64,000 nt of DNA, taken from STC-54 sp964504665 (GTDB lineage Bacteria; Patescibacteriota; Microgenomatia; Daviesbacterales; UBA10151). How positions within the stretch are numbered: the first letter of the stretch is position 1; every line of letters starts with the position of its first letter. The notes beneath the pieces were generated by a model that made no database searches, had not been told where the DNA came from, and saw only the letters and a program-made list of their open reading frames with translations. Positions 26,950-36,143 of this stretch are shown in pieces. Location of the stretch: assembly GCA_964504665.1 (NCBI GenBank), contig CAZDEH010000001.1, positions 1 through 64,000 on the forward strand. The letters run 5' to 3'. The translations under genes were made by a program, and so were the position numbers.

Positions 26950-27546
26950 TTAATTATATTGGTTCTGAGCTTTTTCCAGTCCCTGATCTAAAATCATGGT
27001 GACAGCAGCTACTGATCCTTTTATTATATGTTTAAGTTTACTTGCCTCACTGGGCGTAAAATCTTCCACCACAAATTTCTCTGCATCAAAATGTTTATGT
27101 CCTCTCTCCCCTCCTAGGGCATGCGCATTTCCGATCCCAATCCTGACTCTGGTGAACTTATCACTACCTAAAAACTTTATAATTGATTCTATGCCATGAT
27201 GACCAGCTGCAGAACCCCCTTCTCTAATTTTAATTTTACCGAGAGGTAAATCCAGTTCATCATGAATAATAATGAGATCAGAAAGAGAAATCTTAAAGTA
27301 ATCAATAATAGTTTTGACAGCCAACCCTGAATTATTCATAAAGGTCTGTGGCTTGATGATGATAATGTCTTCCGTCTTCAGACTACAGACTTCCGCTTTA
27401 AACTTATTTTCAAATTTCCAAATCTTGCCGTAGTCGGTAGCCGGTAGCCGATCAGCTATTATTTTATCCACCACCATAAACCCTAAATTATGTCTGGTAT
27501 TTTGATATTTATCTCCCGGATTACCAAGCCCTACAATTAACTTCAT
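26950..27546 (-). CDS. pth: peptidyl-tRNA hydrolase
   Basis: 198 residues. Recycles peptidyl-tRNA. VGLGNPGDKYQNTRHNLGFMVV includes the catalytic His; KPQTFMNNSG and IIHDELDLPLGKIKIREGGSAAGHHGIESI supply the Asn, Asp and second His. Residues about 31-59 contain two heptamer repeat arms (LPATDYGK and KAEVCSLKTED) flanking an unrelated short stretch. Confidence 0.95.
   Translation of the reverse strand: MKLIVGLGNPGDKYQNTRHNLGFMVVDKIIADRLPATDYGKIWKFENKFKAEVCSLKTEDIIIIKPQTFMNNSGLAVKTIIDYFKISLSDLIIIHDELDLPLGKIKIREGGSAAGHHGIESIIKFLGSDKFTRVRIGIGNAHALGGERGHKHFDAEKFVVEDFTPSEASKLKHIIKGSVAAVTMILDQGLEKAQNQYN
27367..27453. repeat. split heptamer hairpin in pth
   Basis: One arm GTCTTCC GTCTTCA GACTACA GACTTCC GC (27367-27396), the other GCCGTAGTCGGTAGCCGGTAGCC (27427-27449), separated by about 30 bases of ordinary coding sequence. 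Confidence 0.7.
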
Positions 27547-27561
27547 CTATCTATTTTAACA

Positions 27562-28833
27562 TTAAAACAAACTTCCCTGTTCTGTTTTATCCATAGTTTC
27601 TTCTGTATCACCCCAGATCTTAATAACCCCATAAGTATTATCAAACCCTGGCTGTATAGAAAGTTTTCCCTGCCTAACTCTGTCTACTCCTTCTGCTATT
27701 TTTTCTCCTGAATATTGTTTAATTAAATCCAAAGAAGTTTTGGTTAAGATTTTGAGTTCTGTATCTAAGTTCATCACCAGCTTATCATATTCATTTCTAA
27801 CCTTCTGCGATTGAGGAGTAGAATTTATAGCCTCGGCAATAATTTTTTCTAAGGACACCAACATTCTAAAACCAGGTCTTTTTGGAAATGTTTGAGATGT
27901 GGTAATCCCATTATTTATTTCCAGTTTTAAATCTTCTATAGATCTGGTAGCTAATTTTTCTACCCTTTCTGCTACTCCAATAGTTAATCTCCTCCCACAT
28001 TTAGGACAAATTTCCCCATGACTTTTTAATTCCTGGGGGGAATAAACCACATTACAATTCCGGTGTCCTGAGAAATGATACTTACCTTCTTCCGGAAAAA
28101 ATTCAATCGTGCCGAGAATATTTTGTTTGATTAAATCATCCCGGAGTTCATCAAAAGATAGATTGCCTTTAAAAATAGTCGCTTCCCGACCCAAATTTGG
28201 CATGGAGTGAGAATCAGAAAAAGAGACAATAGCTTTAGTATCCAGATCAGCCACCCGCCAATTCATTTCCGGCTCAGATGATAATCCGGTTTCGATAGCA
28301 AAAATTTTATCAGATAATTCCTCAAAACATTCTTTAAAAAAGTCATAACCTGATTCTGACCCAAATAAAGAAAACCAGGGAGTCCAAATATGCGCAGGTA
28401 TTATAATAGTTAGGGGTTCAACCCCTAAAATTATTTCAGTTAAGGCTTTGGCAGATAAACCAGTAATCGGTCTACCATCTGAGGCTAAATTTACTCTTCT
28501 CTTAGTTAGTTCAGCAGAAAGTTTGGAAACTGCATCCAAAGATGGCATTAAAACAACCAAATGTATTCTTCTGGTTTTGCCGTTATGTCCATAAATACAG
28601 GAAATTTCAGTAGAAAGTAAAAACTTGACCCCGTTATTTTCATAAATACCATTTCCCAATTCTTTTAAATTTTGTTTGAGCTCTGCAAACCAGATGGGAT
28701 GCAGGAAATCAGAGGTTCCAAGTAAATCTATGCCCTTAAATTTTGCCCATTTGGCTAAATTAGGAATATTGATGGCAGGAGAACAAGCCCTAGAAAATCT
28801 GGAATGAAGATGTAAATCCGCCACGTATGCCAT
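27562..28833 (-). CDS. PHP-domain endonuclease Q
   Basis: 423 residues. PHP metal-site motifs: DLHLHSRFSRA (HxH), GTSDFLHP and FSDSHSMPNLGREATIF. A Cys-containing segment, HRNCNVVYSPQELKSHGEICPKCGRRLTIG, forms a zinc finger as in archaeal EndoQ, which nicks 5' of deaminated bases (hypoxanthine, uracil). C-terminal helical part as in the family. Fits the cluster of repair genes (mutM, polA, ligase, recF). Confidence 0.85.
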   Translation of the reverse strand: MAYVADLHLHSRFSRACSPAINIPNLAKWAKFKGIDLLGTSDFLHPIWFAELKQNLKELGNGIYENNGVKFLLSTEISCIYGHNGKTRRIHLVVLMPSLDAVSKLSAELTKRRVNLASDGRPITGLSAKALTEIILGVEPLTIIIPAHIWTPWFSLFGSESGYDFFKECFEELSDKIFAIETGLSSEPEMNWRVADLDTKAIVSFSDSHSMPNLGREATIFKGNLSFDELRDDLIKQNILGTIEFFPEEGKYHFSGHRNCNVVYSPQELKSHGEICPKCGRRLTIGVAERVEKLATRSIEDLKLEINNGITTSQTFPKRPGFRMLVSLEKIIAEAINSTPQSQKVRNEYDKLVMNLDTELKILTKTSLDLIKQYSGEKIAEGVDRVRQGKLSIQPGFDNTYGVIKIWGDTEETMDKTEQGSLF

Positions 28834-29144
28834 GTCCTTAATTTTAACATGTTATGATTATAATAATGTCCATAAATCACAAAATTATCATAAATCATTA
28901 TATTGCCTAGGCTTAGGGAATAAATAAAAAATTACTAAATAACAAAAAGAGCTTACTGTCAGTTACCTTAAATTTATCCTTTCATCTATTAAATATTGTT
29001 CAAAATCCTGATGGAGTTTTTTAAAAAGGAATCTTTTTTTTAGTTTTAAATACACCTTGTAAACTTACTATATCCCCTACTGGTTCCGCTATCAACCTAC
29101 TCAATTATATTCAGATAACGCTATCTTATAACTAAATTCGAATT
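28834..29144. other. 311-base intergenic stretch
   Basis: AT-rich spacer. Besides the antitoxin remnant at 28963-29104 I see no RNA gene or strong hairpin; the EndoQ promoter should lie in the part next to 28834. Confidence 0.5.
28963..29104 (-). pseudogene. remnant of an AbrB-like antitoxin gene
   Basis: Two frames join across a run of eight A's: LIAEPVGDIVSLQGVFKTKK, then KRFLFKKLHQDFEQYLIDER and a stop at 28963. The joined product resembles the C-terminal half of AbrB/SpoVT-type antitoxins (D-x-SLxG-xFKTKK). No N-terminal half or toxin gene remains. Could also be a single-base sequencing slip in the A-run plus 5' truncation. Confidence 0.4.
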
Positions 29145-31934
29145 TTAACTTAATAAATATTTTGCTAATAATCTTACTTTCAACCTTATGGGTTCATCTA
29201 ATGATACAATTCCGTCATATTTTACAGCATTTCTGGAATATTCATCTAATTTAGCATAATTTACATTTTGACGAAGAGCTCTTAATATTTGCTCCTTATC
29301 TTCATAATTCATTTCAGCATCTAAATTTAGTTGGCCTGGTTTTCCAAATGATAACCATGTTAGGAAATTAAATACTTTTTTCAAATCATTTTGAGTAAAA
29401 ATCGATAGGACACTTTTATCGATAAGTGACGAAGTTGTCTCTCTGGGATGTATTCTTCTTAACACCCTTGACAATTTGCCAGCAATATAAAAAGAAGATG
29501 TAACTCCTCCGATAGCAATTAATGCTTTGACTTTATTAATTATATCTTGATCTTTCGCAAGATCGTTAAATTCATCTTGCCATTCTTGATTCTCTGAAGA
29601 ATCTTCACCGGGAGTACTTAATAATTGGGCATACTGTTGAGTCATCTGGTCATCTGCTAAATCTGAAGGAGTCGCATCAACAATTCTTCCATCTTCTTTT
29701 ATCCCAAAAGCATGAGCTCTCTCTTGTCTTAAATATCCTAAGTTACTCGACTCAGGACCATTTGCAGTATTTAAATATCCAAAAGCCATATTAAATGGTT
29801 TACCGTTTGGATCGGCAGAAGTTAATACGCCAAGTGCAGTATTACAAACATCACAATTACAACCCGAAACTTCAAAAATCGCATCAGCATATTCCTCAGG
29901 GCTTAAAGCCTGATCAACCTGATCTTTTCCAGACGGATTTAATGAATAGTTGTGCGATGCCCTTAAATCTACAGCAATATTTTCTGGGATAAGATCTTTT
30001 ACAGGTGTTACTCCCGCGTGTTGTATTACCATCCTAGCACGTTCACTTAATTTATTATAATCAGTTACAGGAGTGATTCTACCAACTGCATGTACTTGTC
30101 CACTTTCACTAGGAACTAAAGTTTCTATTAAATTAACATAACTAATATTTCTAGTAGCATCACCAGAAATTTCCACTTCTACTGTTCCATCATCATGCAT
30201 CCAAACTGAATAATTCACCTGTTCATTATTTGGACCTGTCAACCGTAACGCTCCAACAGTAGAATGATCTTTGATGGGTATTTTAAAGCTAGTAGAACCT
30301 AATAAATTTAATCTAACTCCTTTTAATAAAAATATTGAATCAGTAGTTTGAGGTAATGATTCTGGTAATTCTACTTTTTTAGCCCGATTATGATTTATTT
30401 GCCACTTACCATCTCTGAAAACACGAGCAGTATTTTGTATGTAATAACCAGAAGTATCAACACCTTCTCCTGCTTGCACTTGCCAGTCTAAACCATGTTT
30501 TGGTAGTTCACTTGGAAACATAGGTCTATCTATATTCTGTGTGACAGGCGTAGGTTGTTTTGCCAAAGCGTCATATAAACCCTCTATCCCTCCACTAGAT
30601 AAAGCAGATAAACCAATATTCGTTGAGACTGTAAGAAGAATACCTGTTAATGCTGTTCTTGCTATTACTAAAGATTCTGATTTCAGACCAGAGGCAACTT
30701 CAGAATAAAATTTCCTACTACCAAACTTAGCAGATTTAACAACACCGGTTATATCATAGGGACCCTGTGCACTTGGAACTATTCCTAATTTTTTTAGACG
30801 TTCAACAACTTCCCTTTTATCTAAATCTTTTTCTTTTATCAGTGTACTTGCTGAATAATCTTTGATCATTTGATGAACTACAAAGGCTAATTGAGCCTTT
30901 TTATAAAGAGTTAAAGAAGCAATAATGTCTTCAACTGATTGATTACGGGTTTTTAGTAGATTTTCTAAGGGGACCATTTTTGTCTCCCCTGAACTACTAG
31001 TAACGTTTACATAATAAAAATCTTCCATTGTTTTTTTTAAATATGTATATCTACTAATTTTCTTTCTTTGTGGGACATAATTAGGTCCTTCACGGCTAAA
31101 TACCATTTCAGATCCATCAAAATGCATATCTATTTCTCGTTTTAAAATTCTATTTAATCTTTCAAGAAGTAATTTTTCATAATTTTTACTTTCTTCTTGA
31201 GTAGAAGCAGTTTTTACTGTAGATAAGAGAGTGGAAAATTCAGGATCTTCTAGAGCATCACAAGCTTTTCTAAAATCTTCTTGGGGAACAGTACATAAAT
31301 GCTCAAATTCCTCTCGCGTAAAAGCTAAAATTTCACTCTGAGGTGTTCGGGATTCAACATTTTTTCTTGCTACCAGACTTTTGAGTGATCCTACATGCTC
31401 CTGCGGAAATCTTGTGGAAAGTTTTGGAGTTTGAAAACCAATGCAAACAGCTTGATAATCGCGATCTTTAAAAAAATCCCTTATTTGTCTTATCGAAAGA
31501 TCAGTTGCATCTATCATTGCCTCTAGAGAACTTTCACTATTAGTACCTACGCTATTAAATCTTGGCAAAGTTATATAGACAAAATCATCACCCTCTCTAA
31601 GACTAAACCCATTAAGATCTAAAGCCTCTTGACCTTTATACACAAGTTGCGCTGCAGAATAGCCAAGTTCTGGATCTATTGTTTTAGTTTTCTCTTTTGT
31701 TTTTTCACGAAGGTACTGTTGTCTTACACTTTCACCTAAATGATAGAGTGTATATATAAGTGGAATAAAATTACCTGATTGCATCGCCAAAGAAGATATT
31801 CCTGCTGTATAAACTGAGTCCTTTCCGTGTCTTAGCAACTCACTATCATAATCTAAAATGTCTTTTTTTATATGAATTCTCTGATCTTCTCTTTCCGACT
31901 CTTCCATAGTAATCTCTCCGCTTCTATCTATCAT
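29145..31934 (-). CDS. large two-pass membrane protein with transglutaminase-like domain
   Basis: 929 residues, no known full-length match. Residues 1 to about 420 are soluble and helical, of unknown fold. A membrane segment (about 428-455, IARTALTGILLTVSTNIGLSAL) precedes an exported region. At about 690-770 the triad-like pattern GCNCDVCNTALGVL ... AFGYLN ... RQERAHAFGI ... IVDATPSD matches the Cys-His-Asp core of transglutaminase-like (papain-fold) proteins. A second membrane segment (about 800-820) and a cytoplasmic tail follow. Possible envelope peptidase or cross-linker. Long gene with its own spacer on both sides. Confidence 0.7.
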   Translation of the reverse strand: MIDRSGEITMEESEREDQRIHIKKDILDYDSELLRHGKDSVYTAGISSLAMQSGNFIPLIYTLYHLGESVRQQYLREKTKEKTKTIDPELGYSAAQLVYKGQEALDLNGFSLREGDDFVYITLPRFNSVGTNSESSLEAMIDATDLSIRQIRDFFKDRDYQAVCIGFQTPKLSTRFPQEHVGSLKSLVARKNVESRTPQSEILAFTREEFEHLCTVPQEDFRKACDALEDPEFSTLLSTVKTASTQEESKNYEKLLLERLNRILKREIDMHFDGSEMVFSREGPNYVPQRKKISRYTYLKKTMEDFYYVNVTSSSGETKMVPLENLLKTRNQSVEDIIASLTLYKKAQLAFVVHQMIKDYSASTLIKEKDLDKREVVERLKKLGIVPSAQGPYDITGVVKSAKFGSRKFYSEVASGLKSESLVIARTALTGILLTVSTNIGLSALSSGGIEGLYDALAKQPTPVTQNIDRPMFPSELPKHGLDWQVQAGEGVDTSGYYIQNTARVFRDGKWQINHNRAKKVELPESLPQTTDSIFLLKGVRLNLLGSTSFKIPIKDHSTVGALRLTGPNNEQVNYSVWMHDDGTVEVEISGDATRNISYVNLIETLVPSESGQVHAVGRITPVTDYNKLSERARMVIQHAGVTPVKDLIPENIAVDLRASHNYSLNPSGKDQVDQALSPEEYADAIFEVSGCNCDVCNTALGVLTSADPNGKPFNMAFGYLNTANGPESSNLGYLRQERAHAFGIKEDGRIVDATPSDLADDQMTQQYAQLLSTPGEDSSENQEWQDEFNDLAKDQDIINKVKALIAIGGVTSSFYIAGKLSRVLRRIHPRETTSSLIDKSVLSIFTQNDLKKVFNFLTWLSFGKPGQLNLDAEMNYEDKEQILRALRQNVNYAKLDEYSRNAVKYDGIVSLDEPIRLKVRLLAKYLLS

Positions 31935-32000
31935 AAATAAGTTTTATATGTCATTTCTTATTTAGTAATTTTATCACCTAAACCCCACAAACTATACGAA

Positions 32001-32079
32001 TTATTTCTGTTTGTATTGTTGCCGATACATTTCAATCAGTTCTTTAACTGTTTTAACATCTTCTGCTTTTTTCAAATTA
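32001..32079 (-). pseudogene. displaced 3' end of the DNA ligase gene
   Basis: Minus strand reads ...KKAEDVKTVKELIEMYRQQYKQK then stop at 32001. The intact ligase ends RPEDATTVKELIEMYQQQYQKN. Same strand and order as the ligase but separated from it by the hicBA pair. About 15-25 codons are recognisable; no start. Confidence 0.85.
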
Positions 32080-32106
32080 TCGATTTTAGACGTTGGAACA
32101 ATCTTA

Positions 32107-32337
32107 CTACTTTTTTAGCTTCTTAAGAAACTCTTCAGGAGAAATTTTAATATCCTGTAATATTGCCCTAATTAAACCTTTTCCTATATCTTTTCCTGGA
32201 TGAATTGGAACAACTGTTGTTCTACCGTCTGGATGTTTAAAAAAACCATGACTTCCTTTTTGCCTAGACTGCTCAAAACCCAAATTTGACATTATTTTGA
32301 TTAATTCCTTAGATTTTATAGCAGGAAGTTTTGGCAT
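32107..32337 (-). CDS. hicA: HicA-family mRNA interferase toxin
   Basis: 76 residues. Double-stranded-RNA-binding-like fold with KGSHGFFKHPDGRTTVVPIHPGKDIGKGLIRAIL, containing the conserved catalytic His. HicA cleaves mRNA when free. Gene order here is hicB then hicA, with a 1-base overlap. Confidence 0.93.
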   Translation of the reverse strand: MPKLPAIKSKELIKIMSNLGFEQSRQKGSHGFFKHPDGRTTVVPIHPGKDIGKGLIRAILQDIKISPEEFLKKLKK

Positions 32338-32597
32338 TAAAAAGCAAATTTAACAGGAATATTCGTTACCCCTAAAAATTTATCCTGAGCATCTTCCCCC
32401 AAATCTATTTGAGATTTATATGAAGGATTATTTTTAGCTTCTTCTAAACAAAGCTCTATTGCTTCTTTAATATTTTTTAGAACCAGTTCATACGTTTCCC
32501 CTTGTGTATGACATCCAGGCAAAGCAGGAATAGAAGCTATAAAAACTCCATCTTCATCTTGTTCAATAATAACTTTAAAATTTAACACTTTCGGCAT
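32337..32597 (-). CDS. hicB: HicB-family antitoxin
   Basis: 86 residues. FKVIIEQDEDGVFIASIPALPGCHTQGETYELVLKNIKEAIELCLEE is the HicB partial RNase-H-like domain. The C-terminus (DKFLGVTNIPVKFAF) lacks an obvious DNA-binding domain. A -10 box TATAAT (32609-32604) ends 6 bases before the ATG, so the message is probably leaderless. Cassette is in the same direction as the ligase. Confidence 0.92.
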   Translation of the reverse strand: MPKVLNFKVIIEQDEDGVFIASIPALPGCHTQGETYELVLKNIKEAIELCLEEAKNNPSYKSQIDLGEDAQDKFLGVTNIPVKFAF

Positions 32598-32603
32598 ATG
32601 AGT

Positions 32604-32609
32604 ATTATA
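32604..32609 (-). promoter_or_regulatory. -10 box of hicBA
   Basis: Extended -10 TGGTATAAT on the minus strand, 6 bases before the hicB ATG; lies inside the 36-base spacer after the ligase stop. Confidence 0.55.
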
Positions 32610-32633
32610 CCATGATGATTTATTATTCTAATT

Positions 32634-34403
32634 TCAGTTTTTTTGGTACTGTTGCTGGTACATTTCTATTAACTCCTTAACTGTAGTTGCATCTTCTGGT
32701 CTTTTATCATCATCACGGAAATTAACTAATCGGGGGAATCTTAAAGCATAGCCTGGATCATTCCCAATCTTTCCTGCAGTATGAATTGGGCTTTTGGTAA
32801 TCTCATCTGCCAAGACTTCTATCACAATTTCCGGCTCTATCCAGACAGTAGGCACTAACAGGGAATTGACCCTGGCTGGCTTATGATCCACTTTAATTTT
32901 ATCTGCTCTTTTGTGGATTTCCCTCCACTCTTCATCAGTCAAACCCGTGCCAATTTTGGAAACAGTTACAAATTCATCTTTTTTATCATTATAAACACCA
33001 ACGAGTAAAGATCCTGCCCCAAAAGAAGACCTTTTCCCTTTACCAAAAATATAACCTAAAATCACACAATCAATAGTATCATGCAGCTCTCCTGCAGAAT
33101 GTCTTTTTAATTTTACCCAATTAAAATTCCTGGCGCCTGCTTCATATTTTGAATCAGGTTTTTTCACAATTAATCCTTCCAAACCGCTGGTAATAGCCGT
33201 ATCAAAAAGTTCCTGAATCTTTTCTGCAGAATCTGTGAGTATTCCCGGCTCAGGTATGAGTATCTCATCACCGAAGATTGCTTGTTTTAATTTCTCCATC
33301 CGCAGTGTCAGCGGTTCAGAGACCAACGATTCACCGTTTAAATACATAATGTCAAAAACAAAAGCCTTTAAAGGCAGTTGTTTTGCCATCTCTTCTATAT
33401 CATACTTTCTTCTCCTTTTAGTGGTCTCCTGAAATGGTAAAAACTCCTCTGAATCTGGGTTATAGGCTAAAGCTTCTGAATCTAAAATAACAGTTTCAGC
33501 TTTGACTTGTTTTAAAACTCCCGCCAAAATCTCCGGCATCATGGGGGTTGTTTCTTCTAAATTTCTGGAAAATAGTCTGACTATATCCCCATTTTTATGA
33601 ATCTGACAACGGAATCCATCATATTTTTTTTGGATATGAGCTTCTCCCCCCATTTTCTGGAGAATAGTACTTGCATCAGGTAATCTTTCTGTAAGTTCTG
33701 AACGAAGTGGTCTGCCTACTGTCACATCTAAGCTTTTAACTCCCGTTAAACCTTTTATCCATAAAGTTTCTCCAATCAACCCTAAATCTGAAGTCCGGTT
33801 ATAAGCTTCTTCCAACTCCCCCCGGAGTTTTCTATCCCCTAATTTACTTTCTGCAAAAGCATCTAAAATTGTCGGATCCCCTATCCCTAATCTACTTGCC
33901 CCAAGGGGAATTCTGACTAAATGTTTAGCAGAGACAGCATTCATGTTATCCAGTAAGCTCACTAAAAGATTAATTCTTTTTTCCACAGTTCCTTCACCAG
34001 AAGTCTTAGCAATTTCAAGTAAAGTATTAAAAACATCTTTAATGCTCAGAACGCTTTCAGCCTTCAGTCTTCCGACTTCCGCTTTTTCGGTAGTCGGTAG
34101 TCGGTAGTCGGAAAGCCGTTCTGCAACCTTCCCTAAATCTCCAACCTTACTATATTCCTGCAGAACCTCATCTTTTGCAACTCCATAAGCTTTGGCTAAA
34201 GCCTGAGCCACTAATTTTTCACTCATCCCAATTTCTATTGGCTCATAAAACGGAGCTACTCTACCTTGAATCAGGTAAATTACCTTAGCAATTTCTTCTG
34301 GCTTTACCTCACTGAATAATTCAGAGAGAATATTAATTAAAACTAACCTGGAAGAAGTGGATTCGAGTCTATTAAGGTATTTAGCCAAATCTCTGAAGGT
34401 CAT
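32634..34403 (-). CDS. ATP-dependent DNA ligase
   Basis: 589 residues, the archaeal LigI-like size. N-terminal DNA-binding domain (1 to about 240), nucleotidyltransferase motif I KKYDGFRCQIH with the AMP lysine (about 260), RLFSRNLEETTPMMPEI (motif Ia/III region), ILDSEALAY, EGLIVKKPDSKYEAG (motif IV), WVKLKRH (motif V), and an OB domain. Residues about 97-116 (SDYRLPTTEKAEVGRLKAE) come from a heptamer insertion. Its 3' end is duplicated beyond hicBA. Confidence 0.95.
   Translation of the reverse strand: MTFRDLAKYLNRLESTSSRLVLINILSELFSEVKPEEIAKVIYLIQGRVAPFYEPIEIGMSEKLVAQALAKAYGVAKDEVLQEYSKVGDLGKVAERLSDYRLPTTEKAEVGRLKAESVLSIKDVFNTLLEIAKTSGEGTVEKRINLLVSLLDNMNAVSAKHLVRIPLGASRLGIGDPTILDAFAESKLGDRKLRGELEEAYNRTSDLGLIGETLWIKGLTGVKSLDVTVGRPLRSELTERLPDASTILQKMGGEAHIQKKYDGFRCQIHKNGDIVRLFSRNLEETTPMMPEILAGVLKQVKAETVILDSEALAYNPDSEEFLPFQETTKRRRKYDIEEMAKQLPLKAFVFDIMYLNGESLVSEPLTLRMEKLKQAIFGDEILIPEPGILTDSAEKIQELFDTAITSGLEGLIVKKPDSKYEAGARNFNWVKLKRHSAGELHDTIDCVILGYIFGKGKRSSFGAGSLLVGVYNDKKDEFVTVSKIGTGLTDEEWREIHKRADKIKVDHKPARVNSLLVPTVWIEPEIVIEVLADEITKSPIHTAGKIGNDPGYALRFPRLVNFRDDDKRPEDATTVKELIEMYQQQYQKN
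34054..34115. repeat. heptamer hairpin inserted in the ligase gene
   Basis: CTTTCAGCCTTCAGTCTTCC / GACTTCCGC arm, spacer TTTTT, then CGGTAGT repeated three times. CCGACTTCCG pairs with CGGTAGTCGG with one mismatch. Frame preserved. Confidence 0.8.
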
Positions 34404-34469
34404 GATTGGATTGTAATGGATTCCTAAAATATTGTAAAATCCTTGATTTTAAGTTACTCTGGAATTAAT

Positions 34470-35279
34470 ATGATTACTATGGACCAAGAGGGCTATGGAC
34501 TACGGGAAAGTCATCCATCGACAGAAGATCCTTTAGGAATAAAGCGAAAAGAAGAATTAATCAAATATTATACAGAAATTGGCTCACAGCTTCTTGCGGG
34601 ACAGTTGCCATTAAAAGAATTTGCAATAGGGCAGGCTGAAAACCATTTGCAAAGAGAAGTTGAGGCCGAACATGATCCTCTAACAGGGCTTCCAAATAGA
34701 CGAGGTTTTATGAGTCGTATCGACGATAAACTATTAAGCTTTCGACGAACTCTACACCCAATGAATAAACAATATCCAGCACAAACACCTGGATGTTTGG
34801 CCATCTTAGATCTGGATAATTTTGGTCTAGTCAATAAAAAGTATGGTGATCATGTCGGGGATGCTGTACTCCAACAGGTCGCAGCAGTACTAACTGAGGG
34901 TGTTCGCCCAGAAGACTTAATAGCTCGATTTGGGGGAGAAGAACTTGTGATTTTTTTATCCGGAGCAAGATTAGAAGATGCCCAAAAGATCATTGAAAGA
35001 ATCAGAAAAGACCTCCCCCATAAAACTGCCGATGGGCTAAGGAATTTAGGGTTCGTTGCTATTGAGCAAACTGCTTCATTCGGAGTAGTTCAGATACCGG
35101 AAAACTTATCAGAAGAAGGGTTAAAGGAACCTGCAGAAAGAAGCCGTATATTTAGTGAGGCTTATACACAGATGGTTAGTGCTATGAGGTATGTTAAAAA
35201 GGTTAGTAAAAATGCAACTGCTGTAAGATATGGTGATGGAAGGATGGAAATAATCACTCCACCTAAAAATTCAATATGA
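34470..35279 (+). CDS. diguanylate cyclase (GGDEF domain)
   Basis: 269 residues. HDPLTGLPNRRGFM, LAILDLDNFGLVNKKYGDHVGD and ARFGGEELVIFL form a full GGDEF domain with active-site GGEEL; it should make c-di-GMP. The N-terminal ~65 residues are helical with no sensor domain I know. ATG 34470 or 34479 preferred over TTG 34443. Overlaps the next gene by 4 bases (ATGA). c-di-GMP signalling is unexpected in a reduced genome. Confidence 0.85.
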   Translation: MITMDQEGYGLRESHPSTEDPLGIKRKEELIKYYTEIGSQLLAGQLPLKEFAIGQAENHLQREVEAEHDPLTGLPNRRGFMSRIDDKLLSFRRTLHPMNKQYPAQTPGCLAILDLDNFGLVNKKYGDHVGDAVLQQVAAVLTEGVRPEDLIARFGGEELVIFLSGARLEDAQKIIERIRKDLPHKTADGLRNLGFVAIEQTASFGVVQIPENLSEEGLKEPAERSRIFSEAYTQMVSAMRYVKKVSKNATAVRYGDGRMEIITPPKNSI

Positions 35280-35584
35280 GTCAGGATCATGGACAAGACA
35301 AAATTAGAGGGGAACAACCGACAGGCAAATTACAACTTCCCAAAACAATCGAAGAACTAAAAAGCCTACTTGATGAAGCTAAAAAAGAAGGAGCAAGAAT
35401 TGCTGCTGCCTCTATTGCGGAAAAAATGCGTCAACCTATTTCTGTCTTGTTAGGTCTTAAAGAAACTCATGAGCATAAAGTATTGCCGATTGAGGACATA
35501 CTAGAAATGACCTTTGACAGTGCTGAACAACTCAATAAAATTGCCAATAGGTATGATCCCACTAAGCAGCAACGAAAAAGATGA
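35276..35584 (+). CDS. small helical protein, degenerate HisKA-like
   Basis: 102 residues. AASIAEKMRQPISVLLGLKETHEHK resembles the first helix of a histidine-kinase dimerisation domain (usually ..H.LR.PL..I.G) but lacks the phospho-accepting His. No ATPase domain follows. Coupled to the diguanylate cyclase upstream and convergent to a stand-alone response regulator. Role unknown; perhaps a partner in that pathway. Confidence 0.5.
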   Translation: MSQDHGQDKIRGEQPTGKLQLPKTIEELKSLLDEAKKEGARIAAASIAEKMRQPISVLLGLKETHEHKVLPIEDILEMTFDSAEQLNKIANRYDPTKQQRKR

Positions 35585-35676
35585 GCGTGAAGATTTTGGT
35601 TTTTCTGAATATGGAGGTATGTCTGTCTTAACTATACATTCTAAAGCAGGTCAATAACCCAGCTATCTAATACAAA

Positions 35677-36093
35677 CTAAGCATGTATTAATTCTTGAAT
35701 AGTATTTACAGGTTCTCTTACTGCACAAGCACCTGATAACATTTTAAAAAGATGATCTAGATCTTCAAATGGTTTTTTTTCAAAACCACAGTTTAGTTCT
35801 TCTGCTGCAACATTGTAACCACCATTACATGAAGCCAATATTATAGGCATATCCGGTAGCTTTTCCCTGACTATAGATACAAGTTTAATTCCATCTATCC
35901 TACCAGGCATTTCTATATCCAATAACCCAATATCCGCCTCTTGTGCTTTCTCTAATATGGAAGCTGGAGAGTCTTGAGCTAGAATCTCTGTGGTTGCTAA
36001 ACCTTCTAACTTACAGAGTAATTTAAGCATCTCTATGGCAGCAGGATCGTCATCAGCTATAAACACTGTCTTTCTCTCTTTTAATTGTCCCAT
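35677..36093 (-). CDS. stand-alone response-regulator receiver protein
   Basis: 138 residues. KTVFIADDDPAAIEML (acidic pair), IGLLDIEMPGRIDGI (phospho-acceptor Asp), PIILASCNGG (Ser switch) and FEKKPFEDL (Lys). No output domain. ATG 36093 preferred. Convergent with the cyclase pair. Confidence 0.87.
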   Translation of the reverse strand: MGQLKERKTVFIADDDPAAIEMLKLLCKLEGLATTEILAQDSPASILEKAQEADIGLLDIEMPGRIDGIKLVSIVREKLPDMPIILASCNGGYNVAAEELNCGFEKKPFEDLDHLFKMLSGACAVREPVNTIQELIHA

Positions 36094-36143
36094 AGTATGT
36101 ATTATACCACTAACGTCAATCCTCGACAAGTTAACCTACAATT

